Source: Halobacillus naozhouensis (GTDB taxonomy: Bacteria > Bacillota > Bacilli > Bacillales > Halobacillaceae). From it: a stretch of DNA of 64,000 nt. Position 1 is the first letter of the stretch, and each line of letters begins with the position of its first letter. Location of the stretch: assembly GCF_029714185.1 (NCBI RefSeq), contig NZ_CP121671.1, positions 3,720,001 through 3,784,000 of the forward strand. The letters are read 5' to 3'. Shown in pieces: positions 25,801 through 35,818 of the stretch. The notes beneath the pieces are model-generated. The model saw only the letters and a program-made list of their open reading frames with translations, did not search any database and was not told the DNA's origin. The position numbers and the translations under genes were made by a program.

Positions 25801-26694
25801 ATGCAGATTCGAGAACTGGAAGTTAAAGAACTACATACTGTTGCACGATGGCTCCACTCTATGAACGAACAAGATAAACATTATGTCGCCTGGCTTGCTT
25901 CAGATCCCAATGAAATATTTGAACAGATTTGGACGTTGACACAATTCGAGGAACCCCTTGCCTATGTGGCTTGGGAACAGGATAAGATCATTGGATTTAT
26001 CGGAATCCTCCCCTTCTTCGATCAAAAGTTGTCCCGATTACTTGGCCCTTTTACCACCCGGGAAGATTCCGAGGTGATTGAACGACTGTGGGAGAAGGCG
26101 ACCCTCACACTCAAGATGCATTTCGATCTCGTAAAAGTAGCGTGCTTTAAAACAAACGAGCCATTGGTTACCTTTGCGGAGCGTCATGAGTTTTCACTCT
26201 ATAACATAGAAAAAACGCTAGCTCTGCACCAGTCGCACTTCTCCCCTTCAAATGAAAAAAGCCCGCATATTTCCGAGCTGACGAGCGATCATCTTTCTTC
26301 GCTTCGTGACCTTCATCCAGCAGGGGCTTACTATACAACAGAAGAAATGGTCGAGCTGGCTAAACAGGAAGAGAATAAACTCTTTGGATATGTCGAAGAT
26401 GGCAAGCTGATCAGCTACCTTTATTATGAAACCATTACAGCTGATGAGGGAGAGATTTGTTTTGTAAATGTCCAGCCAGATGACCGTGGGAAAGGGATTG
26501 GCACGTTGTTAATTGAGCATGCCTTACAATATGCCTTCTACGTATATGGCGTCAAAACAGTGACCCTCTCAGTCCGCAACCAAAACACGCAGGCCGAACA
26601 ACTTTATCAGCAGTTAGGGTTCAGAGAAATCAACACGATCTATGCTTTTGAGAAAAATCTTAGTGACTTGAATGTGCCTCCACTCTTCCATTAA
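25801..26694 (+). CDS. GNAT-family acetyltransferase, two-domain
   Basis: A 297-residue protein with two GNAT-like halves. The C-terminal half carries the acetyl-CoA loop VQPDDRGKGIGTLLIEHAL and the typical end VRNQNTQAEQLYQQLGFREI. The N-terminal half (AYVAWEQDKIIGFIGI) is degenerate in its cofactor loop. AAGGTGA lies before ATG 25801. It stands alone between two terminators, so the substrate cannot be inferred from neighbours. Confidence 0.8.
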   Translation: MQIRELEVKELHTVARWLHSMNEQDKHYVAWLASDPNEIFEQIWTLTQFEEPLAYVAWEQDKIIGFIGILPFFDQKLSRLLGPFTTREDSEVIERLWEKATLTLKMHFDLVKVACFKTNEPLVTFAERHEFSLYNIEKTLALHQSHFSPSNEKSPHISELTSDHLSSLRDLHPAGAYYTTEEMVELAKQEENKLFGYVEDGKLISYLYYETITADEGEICFVNVQPDDRGKGIGTLLIEHALQYAFYVYGVKTVTLSVRNQNTQAEQLYQQLGFREINTIYAFEKNLSDLNVPPLFH

Positions 26695-26700
26695 ATCCAT

Positions 26701-26741
26701 AAAAAATCCAGAGCATCTTATTCCTAGATGCTCTGGATTTT
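26701..26741. terminator. Bidirectional terminator between GNAT and GH65 genes
   Basis: ATCCAGAGCATCT and AGATGCTCTGGAT form a 13-base stem with a seven-base loop and A/T runs on both sides. Confidence 0.85.
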
Positions 26742-26746
26742 TATGC

Positions 26747-29047
26747 TTAATCTGCCAGGAAAACTTTTAACGTCTCATCTGGTTTTATGCGATAGTGCAA
26801 ACCATTCACATGCACCTCTACAGGGCGGTTAGCATCGATCAATTTCAGCCTCATATACTGTGATGTAACACAGGCGGAAATGAGCTGCCCCTGTCCATGA
26901 ACATGGAATGAGTAATCACTCCACTGCTCAGGAAGTTTCGGGGTAAAATGCAATCCATTTTCTTTGATACGTAGCCCGGCAAATCCAAATACAATCGCCA
27001 TAAAACTCCCTGCCATATTAGCCATGTGAAGCCCGTCCTTCGTATTACCATGCATGTTATCCAGGTCTAGTCGAGCAGAGTCCCCAAAATAATGGAAAGC
27101 TTTTTCAAGGTCACCAAGCTTAGCGGCCATCATACTGAATACACACGTTGAGAGTGATGAATCATGTGTGGTGATCTTTTCATAGTAGTTATATGAATTC
27201 CGTATCGTTTCAAAGTCCTGTTCATCTTCAAGCAAAAAATGAGCCAGCACAGTATCAGCCTGTTTACACACTTGATAACGATAAAGAGTTAGTGGATGGA
27301 AATGAAGCAGCAAAGGAAATTCGTCGGCTGGTGTATTTTTCATATCCCATACAGCCTTATTTAAAAAGGTGTCATCTTGAGGATTTATGCCAAATTGGCT
27401 ATCATAAGGCAAATTCATAGTAACAGCAGCTTGTTTAAATTCCTCAAGTTCTTCCTTAGTAAGACATAAGGTCTCAGCAAGGTCCTTCACCCTCTTTGAA
27501 TTTTTTCTTTTGGCAAGTTGATACGCTTTTACTGCCCATATTAAATTATGCTTGGCCATCACGTTTGTATAATAATTATTATTCACGATTGCCGTGTATT
27601 CATCAGGACCTGTGACATTATTGATCGAGAACCCATTTTTGTTTAAATGACCAACATCCATCCAAAGCCTGGCTGTTTCTACTAGCAGCTCGACACCATA
27701 ATCCAATAAAAAGTCTGTGTCCCCGGTGGCTTGATAATATTGAATATAACTATAGGCAATGTCAGCACTTATGTGGTACTGTGCCGTCCCTGCTGGAAAG
27801 TAAGAGGAACACTCCTTACCACTGATCGTTCGCCATGGAAAAAGAGCCCCTTGCTGATGTCCCATCTCAGCAGCGCGGTTCTTCGCATGGCTTAGAATGG
27901 AATAGCGATAGATTAATAGTTTTCTGGCAAGATCCGGGGCAATCATTAGGAAGACCGGAAACATATAAATTTCCGTATCCCAGAAGTAATGACCCTCATA
28001 ACCTTCTCCAGATAACCCCTTAGCTGAGATATTGCTGTACGAATCTCTGCCTACTGATTGCAGTAAATGATAAAGGTTAAATCGCAATCCTTCCTGAAGT
28101 TTGAAGTCACCGCCAACACGAACATCTCCATGGCGCCAAAACTGTACCATATATTCTTTTTGCTTGTGAAAAAGTTCATCATCCCTCCAATCTTCAAGAG
28201 ACTGTTGGAGCTGAATAGCCGCTTCATATAAATCTCCTTCATGCCTTAAGGAATCTACAAAAATAGTTCGCTTAGTTAGAGAAGCCGGCACAGACTCTTC
28301 CGCCTCCCACACATATTCAAAAAGCAGCTGTTTTGAATGATCATCTTTATACACCGACATTTCAGCATTCACATCCGTATAATGCCTTGTCATGCACCCA
28401 GCAAGTAAGCGGGACACCTCGGCCTGACTTTCTATATAACCGACATCTTCATTGACGAGTAACCTGCTAAGGTGGAGACGCTTTGCCTCGCCCGTGGCTA
28501 CCCGCGGATCCTCTTCATTCACGTAGTTCTCCACATCCCCACTAACGCTCGAAACGACCTTCAGTTTTCCCGAGAAATTAACGGGTATCAGAGTCAACTT
28601 GATCATAAATAGTTCACGATGGACAAAAGAAACAAGCCGTTCAAAGCGGATATTCAACTCTTTGCCAAGCGGTGATTTCCAATAAATCTCCCGAGCTGTG
28701 CTTCCTTCATCCAATAATAGTTTTCTAGAATAATTAAGAACCTGACCCTGTTCAAGGGTATACAACTCCTCCTCCTCGCCTAGATAAATGTGAACCGATT
28801 GTGTATCCTGAACATTTAACATTTTCTGCTGGGTGTCTGGAAAACCATATAACTTCTCTCCATAAGGAATATCAATAATATCGTGAAATGCATTGATATA
28901 CGTCCCCCTGATTGTCGGGGATTCATCAGGATAGCCTTCTTCAAAGTTCCCTCTGACACCAAGATAGCCATTTCCCAGAAAGAATAGGCTCTCCTCATTT
29001 ATTAATTCTTCAACATTCAATCTATTACGCTTAATGTGCCAGTTCAT
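26747..29047 (-). CDS. Glycoside hydrolase family 65 disaccharide phosphorylase
   Basis: A 766-residue cytoplasmic GH65 enzyme, the family of maltose, trehalose, kojibiose and nigerose phosphorylases that release beta-glucose 1-phosphate. The N-terminal beta-sandwich begins EESLFFLGNGYLGVRGNFEEG. The barrel carries LSGEGYEGHYFWDTEIYMFPV and the general-acid Glu in NNVTGPDEYTAIVNNNYYTN (about residue 477); MHGNTKDGLHMANMAGSF near residue 660 binds phosphate in relatives. It is the last gene of a probable operon with a sugar ABC importer. Which disaccharide it uses cannot be told from motifs, and no beta-phosphoglucomutase gene is nearby. Confidence 0.9.
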   Translation of the reverse strand: MNWHIKRNRLNVEELINEESLFFLGNGYLGVRGNFEEGYPDESPTIRGTYINAFHDIIDIPYGEKLYGFPDTQQKMLNVQDTQSVHIYLGEEEELYTLEQGQVLNYSRKLLLDEGSTAREIYWKSPLGKELNIRFERLVSFVHRELFMIKLTLIPVNFSGKLKVVSSVSGDVENYVNEEDPRVATGEAKRLHLSRLLVNEDVGYIESQAEVSRLLAGCMTRHYTDVNAEMSVYKDDHSKQLLFEYVWEAEESVPASLTKRTIFVDSLRHEGDLYEAAIQLQQSLEDWRDDELFHKQKEYMVQFWRHGDVRVGGDFKLQEGLRFNLYHLLQSVGRDSYSNISAKGLSGEGYEGHYFWDTEIYMFPVFLMIAPDLARKLLIYRYSILSHAKNRAAEMGHQQGALFPWRTISGKECSSYFPAGTAQYHISADIAYSYIQYYQATGDTDFLLDYGVELLVETARLWMDVGHLNKNGFSINNVTGPDEYTAIVNNNYYTNVMAKHNLIWAVKAYQLAKRKNSKRVKDLAETLCLTKEELEEFKQAAVTMNLPYDSQFGINPQDDTFLNKAVWDMKNTPADEFPLLLHFHPLTLYRYQVCKQADTVLAHFLLEDEQDFETIRNSYNYYEKITTHDSSLSTCVFSMMAAKLGDLEKAFHYFGDSARLDLDNMHGNTKDGLHMANMAGSFMAIVFGFAGLRIKENGLHFTPKLPEQWSDYSFHVHGQGQLISACVTSQYMRLKLIDANRPVEVHVNGLHYRIKPDETLKVFLAD

Positions 29048-29068
29048 GAATTATTCTCCTTTGTTCGT

Positions 29069-29914
29069 TTATTCTTTTACACCGCCGCTCGTCAATCCAG
29101 AGACAATCCGTTTTTGGAAAAATAGGACGATTAATAGTGTAGGGATCGTGACGATGATCGTAGCAGCAGCCACCTGTCCCCAAAGAATTTCGAATTGTGT
29201 CCGCAAGAACGAGATTGCAACAGGTACAGTATGGTAAGCCGCATCAGAATTAATAGTTATAGCGAGCACAAATTCATTCCAAGCCGTAATAAACACAATG
29301 ATAGCTGTTGTAAAAACCCCTGGTGCCGCCAGTGGAAATACAATTCTAAATAACGTTTGGAAGCGATTGGCGCCATCCATTTTAGCTGATTCTTCTAAAG
29401 CGATGGGAATTTGATTAAAGTGTGTCACTAAAATCCATACCGCCAGCGGAAGAGTGATCGAGGAATAAGGTAGCGTAATCCCATAGCTGTTCGTCCAGCC
29501 AAGATCTACAAATAGGTTATAAATCGGACCAATCACGATCATTTGCGGAAACATAGATACAGCCAGGACAACACCTAGTAATAGATTTTTCCCGAAAAAC
29601 TCAAACCGTGAGATGGCATAGGAGGCCATAGTCGCGACGAAAACGATATAGATGGTCGTAACACCTGAAACGACCAGGCTATTCCAGACCGCATTCAGGA
29701 TCCCCCTCTCAAGTATGACATTGGCATAATGCTCAATTGTTGGATTCTCCGGGATAATGCGAAAAGGATGATTGCCAAATATTTCACCTATGCTCTTAAA
29801 GGAGGTGATTAAAATCCACAGAAAGGGAAATACAACAACAACGAGGTAAAAGCATAGGATTAATACGAAAACCAGTTTCTTCTTAGATGATGTGGAGCTA
29901 GAGCGGTTCGCCAT
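29069..29914 (-). CDS. Sugar ABC transporter permease, MalG type
   Basis: A 281-residue inner-membrane permease with six helices. The EAA loop that docks the ATPase reads EESAKMDGANRFQTLFRIVFPLAAPG. The N terminus is polar and Ser-rich. I chose ATG 29914 after GGAAGGTTG. It is next to the MalF-type permease (15 bp away) and upstream of the GH65 gene. Confidence 0.88.
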   Translation of the reverse strand: MANRSSSTSSKKKLVFVLILCFYLVVVVFPFLWILITSFKSIGEIFGNHPFRIIPENPTIEHYANVILERGILNAVWNSLVVSGVTTIYIVFVATMASYAISRFEFFGKNLLLGVVLAVSMFPQMIVIGPIYNLFVDLGWTNSYGITLPYSSITLPLAVWILVTHFNQIPIALEESAKMDGANRFQTLFRIVFPLAAPGVFTTAIIVFITAWNEFVLAITINSDAAYHTVPVAISFLRTQFEILWGQVAAATIIVTIPTLLIVLFFQKRIVSGLTSGGVKE

Positions 29915-29929
29915 GTTCATCAACCTTCC

Positions 29930-31144
29930 TTAATTTTTTTCCATCACATTTGCACCAAGAATTTTCACATAGACGGTTGCAATAATTGCCACACAAACGA
30001 ACATAATCATAACGATAACGGACCCATAACCAAAGTTTGTCTGGGCAAACATGACTTTGTAGGAATAGATAGATAATGTTTCTGTCGAGCCGCCTGGACC
30101 GCCCCCAGTTAATACGTAAATAAGGTCAAATACACGGAATGCATCGAGGGTTCTAAATAACAGGGCTACCAGGATGGCCGGCTTTAGTAAAGGCAGTGTA
30201 ATTCTAAAAAACTGTTGTGCTTTATCGGCTCCATCAATGGCTCCTGCTTCATACAGTGATTTTGGGATCGTCTGCAGACCGGCAAGCAATAGCAGTGCCA
30301 TGTACGGTGTCGTTTTCCACACATCTGCTAATATCGCTGCCGTCATGGCTCCCCCTGAGGTCAGTAAAAGATCCGTGGGTTCATTGATCAATCCTATAGA
30401 GGCAAACATTTGTGCTACTATCCCAGCGGTTCCGTCATATAAATAACTCCACATAAGGGCTGCCACAGCTGTCGGGATCGCCCAAGGTATAAGAGAGGAA
30501 GTTCGAATAAACCCCTGACCTCGCATCGATTTATTCATAATCATGGCCATCCCGAGACCGAGCACCAGCTCAAGAGCTACAGAGGAAAACGTAAAAACGA
30601 GAGTATTTTTTAAAGCAACCCAAACAAAGTCATCCTGAAAAGCTTTCTTATAATTCTCGAGGCCAACAAAATTGGATTCAATCATACTTCGATCTATGTC
30701 ATTGACGATTTTTGGTAAGTTCTGTTCAGTTTGTAATTCATACTTCTCACTCAAAGCAGCGACCAGTTCCCTGGCATCCTCATAAATCAATTCAACTTTA
30801 TTTTTTACTTCTTCATTAATATTCACTACACCGGACTTGTCTTCAAATTCCTTATCAAGCTGATCAAGTCTTGCCAGCAGTTTTTCAACTTTTGCTACAT
30901 CTTCCGGATCTGTAATGTTCGGCATATCACGCTTGAGGAATAAGTTTACATAGGTCGATGATTCATTGTATAGTTCAACATTAAAACGTTCATTTAAATA
31001 CAGACCTGCTTTTGTGCGATCATTCAATTGATAATCAAAAAAGGTGTACGTAAAAGATTGAACAACCGGCCATACAGAAAATACAGCAATGAGTATGATA
31101 ATGGGTATGATGAAAAATGATCCGCGAAAGCCCATTTTCTTCAA
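29930..31144 (-). CDS. Sugar ABC transporter permease, MalF type, with a large extracellular insertion
   Basis: A 404-residue permease. After the first helix (GSFFIIPIIILIAVFSVWPVV) comes an extracellular insertion of roughly 130 residues, rich in charged helical sequence (VEKLLARLDQLDKEFED), in the place of the MalF P2 loop. The EAA loop reads YEAGAIDGADKAQQFFRITLPLLKP. The best ribosome site (AAAGGGGG) points to a TTG start at 31144, giving LKKMGFRG; an ATG nine bases further in is possible. The P2-like loop probably contacts the binding protein encoded upstream. Confidence 0.85.
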   Translation of the reverse strand: MKKMGFRGSFFIIPIIILIAVFSVWPVVQSFTYTFFDYQLNDRTKAGLYLNERFNVELYNESSTYVNLFLKRDMPNITDPEDVAKVEKLLARLDQLDKEFEDKSGVVNINEEVKNKVELIYEDARELVAALSEKYELQTEQNLPKIVNDIDRSMIESNFVGLENYKKAFQDDFVWVALKNTLVFTFSSVALELVLGLGMAMIMNKSMRGQGFIRTSSLIPWAIPTAVAALMWSYLYDGTAGIVAQMFASIGLINEPTDLLLTSGGAMTAAILADVWKTTPYMALLLLAGLQTIPKSLYEAGAIDGADKAQQFFRITLPLLKPAILVALLFRTLDAFRVFDLIYVLTGGGPGGSTETLSIYSYKVMFAQTNFGYGSVIVMIMFVCVAIIATVYVKILGANVMEKN

Positions 31145-31186
31145 CGTAAATTCCCCCTTTGTAAAGTACTTTGTTGGCATAAAGAT

Positions 31187-31218
31187 AGGCCATGCTGAAC
31201 GAGTTGCCAGCATGGCCT
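31187..31218 (-). terminator. Intercistronic hairpin between binding-protein and permease genes
   Basis: AGGCCATGCTG and its complement form an 11-base stem with a ten-base loop, without a T run. Such hairpins often keep the binding-protein message at higher level than the permease message. Confidence 0.55.
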
Positions 31219-31254
31219 GACGAATCAGAGCTCGTTCTTCACAAGTGAAAAGCT

Positions 31255-32532
31255 CTATTCCCCTATTGCATTATCCACACTCTGGACAGCATCTTCCAAC
31301 CCTTCTCCTGAGCTCAAATATTTGTGTACAGCTACTTGAATCTCATTTGATGCTTTGGAATATTCTGCGGAAACTGGTCGGGCAATCGTACCTTTAAGGG
31401 CTTCCTGGAAGCCAGGGAACGTTAGCAATTCATTGGAATCGAGAACTTCCTGATTTTCAAGTAATGGTTGATAACCAGGTAAATATCCTCCCTGTGTAGA
31501 CATGATCTTCTGTCCTTCTTCACCGGATAAGAACTTGACGAATTTCCATGCCCCTTCTTTATTTTTTGAATTTGACGTTACGCCGAGCAGCCATCCACCG
31601 ACTGCGCCGCCATTAGGTAATGGGGCTATCCCAACTTGATCTGCTGTTACAGTAGCGCCGCTTTCCTCGGGGTTTTTCAAACGTCCGAACATGTAAGGCC
31701 AGTTACGAGCAAACACAGAATTACCTGTCTCAAAAGCTGTATGAGTTTCTGCTTCCGTATAATTTAAAATGTCATCAGGTACAAACTCTGAAGTTGTGAA
31801 TTCGTACATTGTCTCAAGTCCGCTTTGAATACCTTCAAATTGATTCGTAAATTCTGTAGCATTTACGGTTAACCCTTCGTACTGCTTCGACTGATAAACG
31901 AAGCCATTTTCTGTTCCGCTTTCGTTCATGTACTTCTCTGCCATTGCCGCTAAATCGTCGTACGTGTAATCGCCGGATATAAGCTTTTGCTGATCTTCTT
32001 CAGAAACGATGTCACTTCGGAAATAGAGAAGACCTACATCAGGAAAATATGGAAGCGTATATTGTTTTCCTTTAAAGTTACCTGATGTCATGGAACCAGC
32101 ATTATAGTTCTCATAACTTAACCCATCCTCTTCCATCCAAATATCGATGGGCTCGATATAGCCGGCACCTGCAAATTCTCCAGCCCATACTACGTCCATG
32201 GAAATCACATCATATTCACTGGATCCGCTGGAAAGTGTTGTTAATAATTGATCGTGCATTTGCGCGGAATCATTTGTCATTTGCGTCCATTCCACTTTAT
32301 ATTTGTCAGATTGTTCGTTGAAGGTATCAATCGCGGCCTGTGTTGCTGGAGTACTATCGCTCTGTGCAGCAAAATGGATAATTGTTTTCTCCCCGCTAGC
32401 TTCCTCTTCACCTGACTGTTCTTCTTCAGTATCAGTTTCTCCACTAGAGCTGTCACTTTCCCCACTACTACATCCAATCACCAAAATCGAAAGCATAGAA
32501 ACGAAAATCAAAAATAAAAGCCTTTTTTTCAC
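31255..32532 (-). CDS. Sugar ABC transporter substrate-binding lipoprotein
   Basis: A 425-residue lipoprotein of the MalE/family 1 extracellular solute-binding class. Signal peptide and lipobox: LLFLIFVSMLSILVIGC, then a Ser/Glu-rich linker. Family features are YDVISMDVVWAGEFAGAGYIEPID, TLPYFPDVGLLYFRSDI and GGWLLGVTSNSKNKEGAWKFVKFL. The start is GTG 32532 after AAGGAGGT. It is the first gene of the operon with both permeases and GH65. No ATPase gene is present, so a shared MsmX-type ATPase encoded elsewhere is expected. A cre site lies just upstream. Confidence 0.9.
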   Translation of the reverse strand: MKKRLLFLIFVSMLSILVIGCSSGESDSSSGETDTEEEQSGEEEASGEKTIIHFAAQSDSTPATQAAIDTFNEQSDKYKVEWTQMTNDSAQMHDQLLTTLSSGSSEYDVISMDVVWAGEFAGAGYIEPIDIWMEEDGLSYENYNAGSMTSGNFKGKQYTLPYFPDVGLLYFRSDIVSEEDQQKLISGDYTYDDLAAMAEKYMNESGTENGFVYQSKQYEGLTVNATEFTNQFEGIQSGLETMYEFTTSEFVPDDILNYTEAETHTAFETGNSVFARNWPYMFGRLKNPEESGATVTADQVGIAPLPNGGAVGGWLLGVTSNSKNKEGAWKFVKFLSGEEGQKIMSTQGGYLPGYQPLLENQEVLDSNELLTFPGFQEALKGTIARPVSAEYSKASNEIQVAVHKYLSSGEGLEDAVQSVDNAIGE

Positions 32533-32585
32533 GGGTCAGCTGACCTCCTTCATAATTTTTTCTATCTAGTACTTTTATATTATTA

Positions 32586-32599
32586 TGAAATCGCTTACA
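32586..32599. promoter_or_regulatory. cre site (CcpA) in the divergent promoter region of the sugar operon
   Basis: TGAAATCGCTTACA matches the cre consensus TGWAANCGNTNWCA at every position. It sits between the binding-protein gene and the AraC gene, next to a TATAAT-like element on the minus strand, as expected for catabolite repression. Confidence 0.75.
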
Positions 32600-32655
32600 A
32601 TTATATTAAAATCTTTACATTCGTATTAAAAAATTACACACTTTGGGGGTTGATC

Positions 32656-33408
32656 ATGGATAGTACTATCAAACATTATATGATCGACCAGTTCAAACAA
32701 ATCCGCATGAACAACAGGCGTAATGAATATTTTCACCCCTCCTTCTTGATGGAACAACAGTTAATGGAAGCCATTATTAAAACAGATGAACATACAGCCT
32801 TCACGTTATTAAAAAATATCAATAAGGACCAACGTCCCAGGCTGGCTCACACTCCATTACGCTCCTTAAAAAATTCTTTAATTTGTTCCTGCACCCTGTT
32901 TACGCGAGCCGTTATTCGTGCCGGGGTCGATGCTGAGACTTCTTTTAACCTAAGTGACGCTTACATCTTAGAAATCGAGCGCAGAGCGACAGCAGAAGAA
33001 TTAGATACCCTGGAATTCCAAATGCTCGGCCACTTCATCCAAATGGTCGAAGATGTCAAGGAAATGCCTTATTCACATGTCATCAACCGGGCGGTTACAC
33101 ACATTCATGAACATATTCTTGATGAACTGGATCTGGAACAGATCGCTAAAGCCTGTTTTGTAAGTCCGTGTTACTTATCACACCTTTTTAAAAAGGACGT
33201 GGGGGTTTCAGTTGTTCAGTTTATTAATGAAAAACGTGTGGAGGAATCTAAGTATTTTCTCATGCATACCACAACTTCCATCTCTGATATTGCAGCTTTA
33301 TTTAAATTCTGCAACCAAAGTTACTACACCTCCATCTTCAAAAAACATTTTAAGCTTACTCCTAAACAGTATCGTGATCAGCAAACAAGACGAATGACGA
33401 TCAGTTGA
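32656..33408 (+). CDS. AraC-family transcriptional regulator
   Basis: A 250-residue regulator. The C-terminal AraC domain has two helix-turn-helix units: DLEQIAKACFVSPCYLSHLFKK and ISDIAALFKFCNQSYYTSIFKKHF followed by LTPKQYR. The N-terminal 150 residues resemble the helical sensor region of YesN/AraC proteins without a cupin motif. A GGGGGTTG site precedes ATG 32656. Divergent from the sugar importer operon, so it is the probable activator of that operon. Confidence 0.88.
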   Translation: MDSTIKHYMIDQFKQIRMNNRRNEYFHPSFLMEQQLMEAIIKTDEHTAFTLLKNINKDQRPRLAHTPLRSLKNSLICSCTLFTRAVIRAGVDAETSFNLSDAYILEIERRATAEELDTLEFQMLGHFIQMVEDVKEMPYSHVINRAVTHIHEHILDELDLEQIAKACFVSPCYLSHLFKKDVGVSVVQFINEKRVEESKYFLMHTTTSISDIAALFKFCNQSYYTSIFKKHFKLTPKQYRDQQTRRMTIS

Positions 33409-33467
33409 AATTATTCCACTATTTCAACTTTTGAATTTTTGGGTTATTGTATGGAGAGGGGGGTTAT

Positions 33468-34343
33468 ATGAAGCAAGTTATTCAAACTTCACTTTACCGA
33501 TTAGGTGATCACAGCGCTATCAAAGCTATCCAAAAAATTAGTGGCGGGGATATTAACGAAGCGTTTTATGTACTTACCCATCACGGTGAATATTTTGTAA
33601 AAGGAAATAACAATGTGCCGCCTCATTTTTTTAAAATAGAGGCACTCGGCTTAGATCGAATCGCTCAAACTGATGCCATAAACGTCCCAAAAGTCTATGA
33701 CTACAATCAACCGGGCAAAGGCGAGACGGGTTTTATCGTTTTGGAGTGGATTGAAGAGGAAGTCGGGAATTCCCGCTCAGTGGAACAACTTGGGACCCAT
33801 CTTGCGAATCTGCACCAGCATACAGCCGACCATTTCGGTTTCGATCAGCCGACTTTCATTGGGGAGTTAACACAGGAAAACCATTGGCGGGACAGCTGGG
33901 TAGAGTACTATCGGGATGATCGAATGCAACCACAACTTCAACTGGCTGTTGAACATAACACCTTACCGCTAAAAAGGCGGGAGCGGCTCGAGCAGCTGCT
34001 GAGTCGTTTAGACCAGCTGCTCCCACATCATCCTTCTCCTTCCCTTCTGCACGGTGATTTATGGGGTGGAAACTATTTAGTTGGACGAAAAGGCGTTCCC
34101 TATCTCATCGATCCCTCCATATTGTATGGAGATCATGCATTTGAACTAGCTTTCACGGAATTATTCGGCGGATTTCCGCCGCCCTTCTATGCAGCTTACG
34201 AGGAAGTCATGCCACTTCCTTATGGGTACGAAGATATGAAACCGCTTTATCAACTTTATTATCTTCTCGTGCATCTGAATATGTTTGGTGAAAGCTACGG
34301 TCCTCCAGTGGATCGAATTTTAGCCAGGTATACGGAAAACTAG
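33468..34343 (+). CDS. Fructosamine kinase family protein
   Basis: A 291-residue aminoglycoside-phosphotransferase-fold kinase of the fructosamine/ketosamine-3-kinase family, which phosphorylates sugars attached to amines for deglycation. Motifs: ISGGDINEAFYVLT near the N terminus, the catalytic loop LLHGDLWGGNYLV, and the metal motif YLIDPSILYGDHAFELAFTELFGGF. ATG 33468 follows AGAGGGGGG by four bases. It is 59 bp downstream of the AraC gene and may be co-transcribed. Confidence 0.85.
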   Translation: MKQVIQTSLYRLGDHSAIKAIQKISGGDINEAFYVLTHHGEYFVKGNNNVPPHFFKIEALGLDRIAQTDAINVPKVYDYNQPGKGETGFIVLEWIEEEVGNSRSVEQLGTHLANLHQHTADHFGFDQPTFIGELTQENHWRDSWVEYYRDDRMQPQLQLAVEHNTLPLKRRERLEQLLSRLDQLLPHHPSPSLLHGDLWGGNYLVGRKGVPYLIDPSILYGDHAFELAFTELFGGFPPPFYAAYEEVMPLPYGYEDMKPLYQLYYLLVHLNMFGESYGPPVDRILARYTEN

Positions 34344-34454
34344 GGCATTCTATAACATTGGTAAAATTTTATATTGGCAATTGCATATTTTTGTATTAAA
34401 ATTTATTTTGTTGCATATTTATACCCATAACAATTCGTCAGGAGCGATACTTTA

Positions 34455-35810
34455 ATGAAAGCTAGCGACTTCAAAGTTTCATCACATTTAAAATTTATTC
34501 TGCCATCTTTACTTGGTATATTTCTATTTATTGTACCGTTTTATAACGCAGAAGATCAAAGTGTTACGATTATTATTGCTATTCTGGCCACGTGGATTCA
34601 AGAAGCGCTGGCTAACTATCTCTCATTGATCATGATGATAATCATTTCAATCACAGCGATCGGGACCGTCTTAGTTAAGTTAATAGGTCCAGATAAATTG
34701 AACAGTACCCCTTTCTTCAGACAATTGCTGGATGTGCCGGGGGTATGGGTTGTCACCCGTGTATTAGGAATGATTTTTGCTATAATGGTGTATTTCCAAA
34801 TTGGGCCTGAGGCTATTATTTCTGATGTGACAGGTGGATTGTTATTAGATTCCCTGCTTCATGTGCTATTCGCCGTATTCTTATTTGCCGGATTGTTTCT
34901 GCCATTGCTGCTCAACTTCGGGCTGCTTGAGCTCTTCGGCGTCATATTAACGAAAATTATGCGTCCTGTTTTTAAATTGCCCGGACGTTCCTCTATAGAC
35001 TGTCTGGCCTCTTGGCTAGGGGACGGAACTATCGGTGTACTCTTAACGAGTAAGCAGTATGAAGAAGGTTATTATACGAAAAGAGAAGCGGCTGTTATTG
35101 GAACCACCTTCTCTGTTGTATCGATTACATTCAGTTTAGTTGTGATCCAGCAAGTTGGTTTAGCTGATATGTTTATTCCATTTTATTTAACTGTCGGATT
35201 CTCAGGACTTGTTGCCGCATTAATCATGCCAAGAATTCCACCGCTTTCACGTAAAGCGAACACATATGTTACAGAAGAGGCCGATGATATTAGTGAAGAA
35301 ATCCCTGAACAGCATAATGCTTTTACTTATGGATATACACAAGCTGTCGAGCGAGGCAGCAAGTCCAGTGGGGTTAAGGAGTTTTTCAAACAAGGTGGAC
35401 AGAACATTCTAGATATGTGGATGGGCGTTGCCCCGATTGTCATGGCATTAGGTACCATTGCCCTGATTATTGCAGAGTTCACCCCTGTGTTCACTTGGCT
35501 CGGTGTACCATTCATTCCGATCTTGGAATTGCTGCAAATTCCTTATGCACAGGCTGCATCTGAAACTATATTAGTAGGGTTTGCCGACATGTTTCTACCT
35601 GCCATTATTGGTGCATCCATTGAGAGCGAATTGACTCGCTTTGTGATCGCTGCATTATCCGTTACGCAGCTAATTTATATGTCAGAGGTCGGCGGATTGC
35701 TATTAGGCTCTAAAGTACCTGTAAATCTTAAAGATTTATTTATCATTTTCTTATTAAGAACCATCATTACGCTTCCAATCATTGCGCTAATCGCACATCT
35801 TATCTTTTAA
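34455..35810 (+). CDS. YjiH-like membrane protein with nucleoside-recognition (Gate) domains
   Basis: A 451-residue polytopic protein. It opens with FKVSSHLKFILPSLLGIFLFIVPF and keeps the Gate-domain regions ASWLGDGTIGVLLTSKQYEEGYYTKREA and GFADMFLPAIIGASI, typical of YjiH proteins. Members are assumed transporters, substrate unknown. A CAGGAGCGA ribosome site precedes ATG 34455, and a strong terminator follows the stop, so it is probably monocistronic. Confidence 0.78.
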   Translation: MKASDFKVSSHLKFILPSLLGIFLFIVPFYNAEDQSVTIIIAILATWIQEALANYLSLIMMIIISITAIGTVLVKLIGPDKLNSTPFFRQLLDVPGVWVVTRVLGMIFAIMVYFQIGPEAIISDVTGGLLLDSLLHVLFAVFLFAGLFLPLLLNFGLLELFGVILTKIMRPVFKLPGRSSIDCLASWLGDGTIGVLLTSKQYEEGYYTKREAAVIGTTFSVVSITFSLVVIQQVGLADMFIPFYLTVGFSGLVAALIMPRIPPLSRKANTYVTEEADDISEEIPEQHNAFTYGYTQAVERGSKSSGVKEFFKQGGQNILDMWMGVAPIVMALGTIALIIAEFTPVFTWLGVPFIPILELLQIPYAQAASETILVGFADMFLPAIIGASIESELTRFVIAALSVTQLIYMSEVGGLLLGSKVPVNLKDLFIIFLLRTIITLPIIALIAHLIF

Positions 35811-35818
35811 AAAATCAT

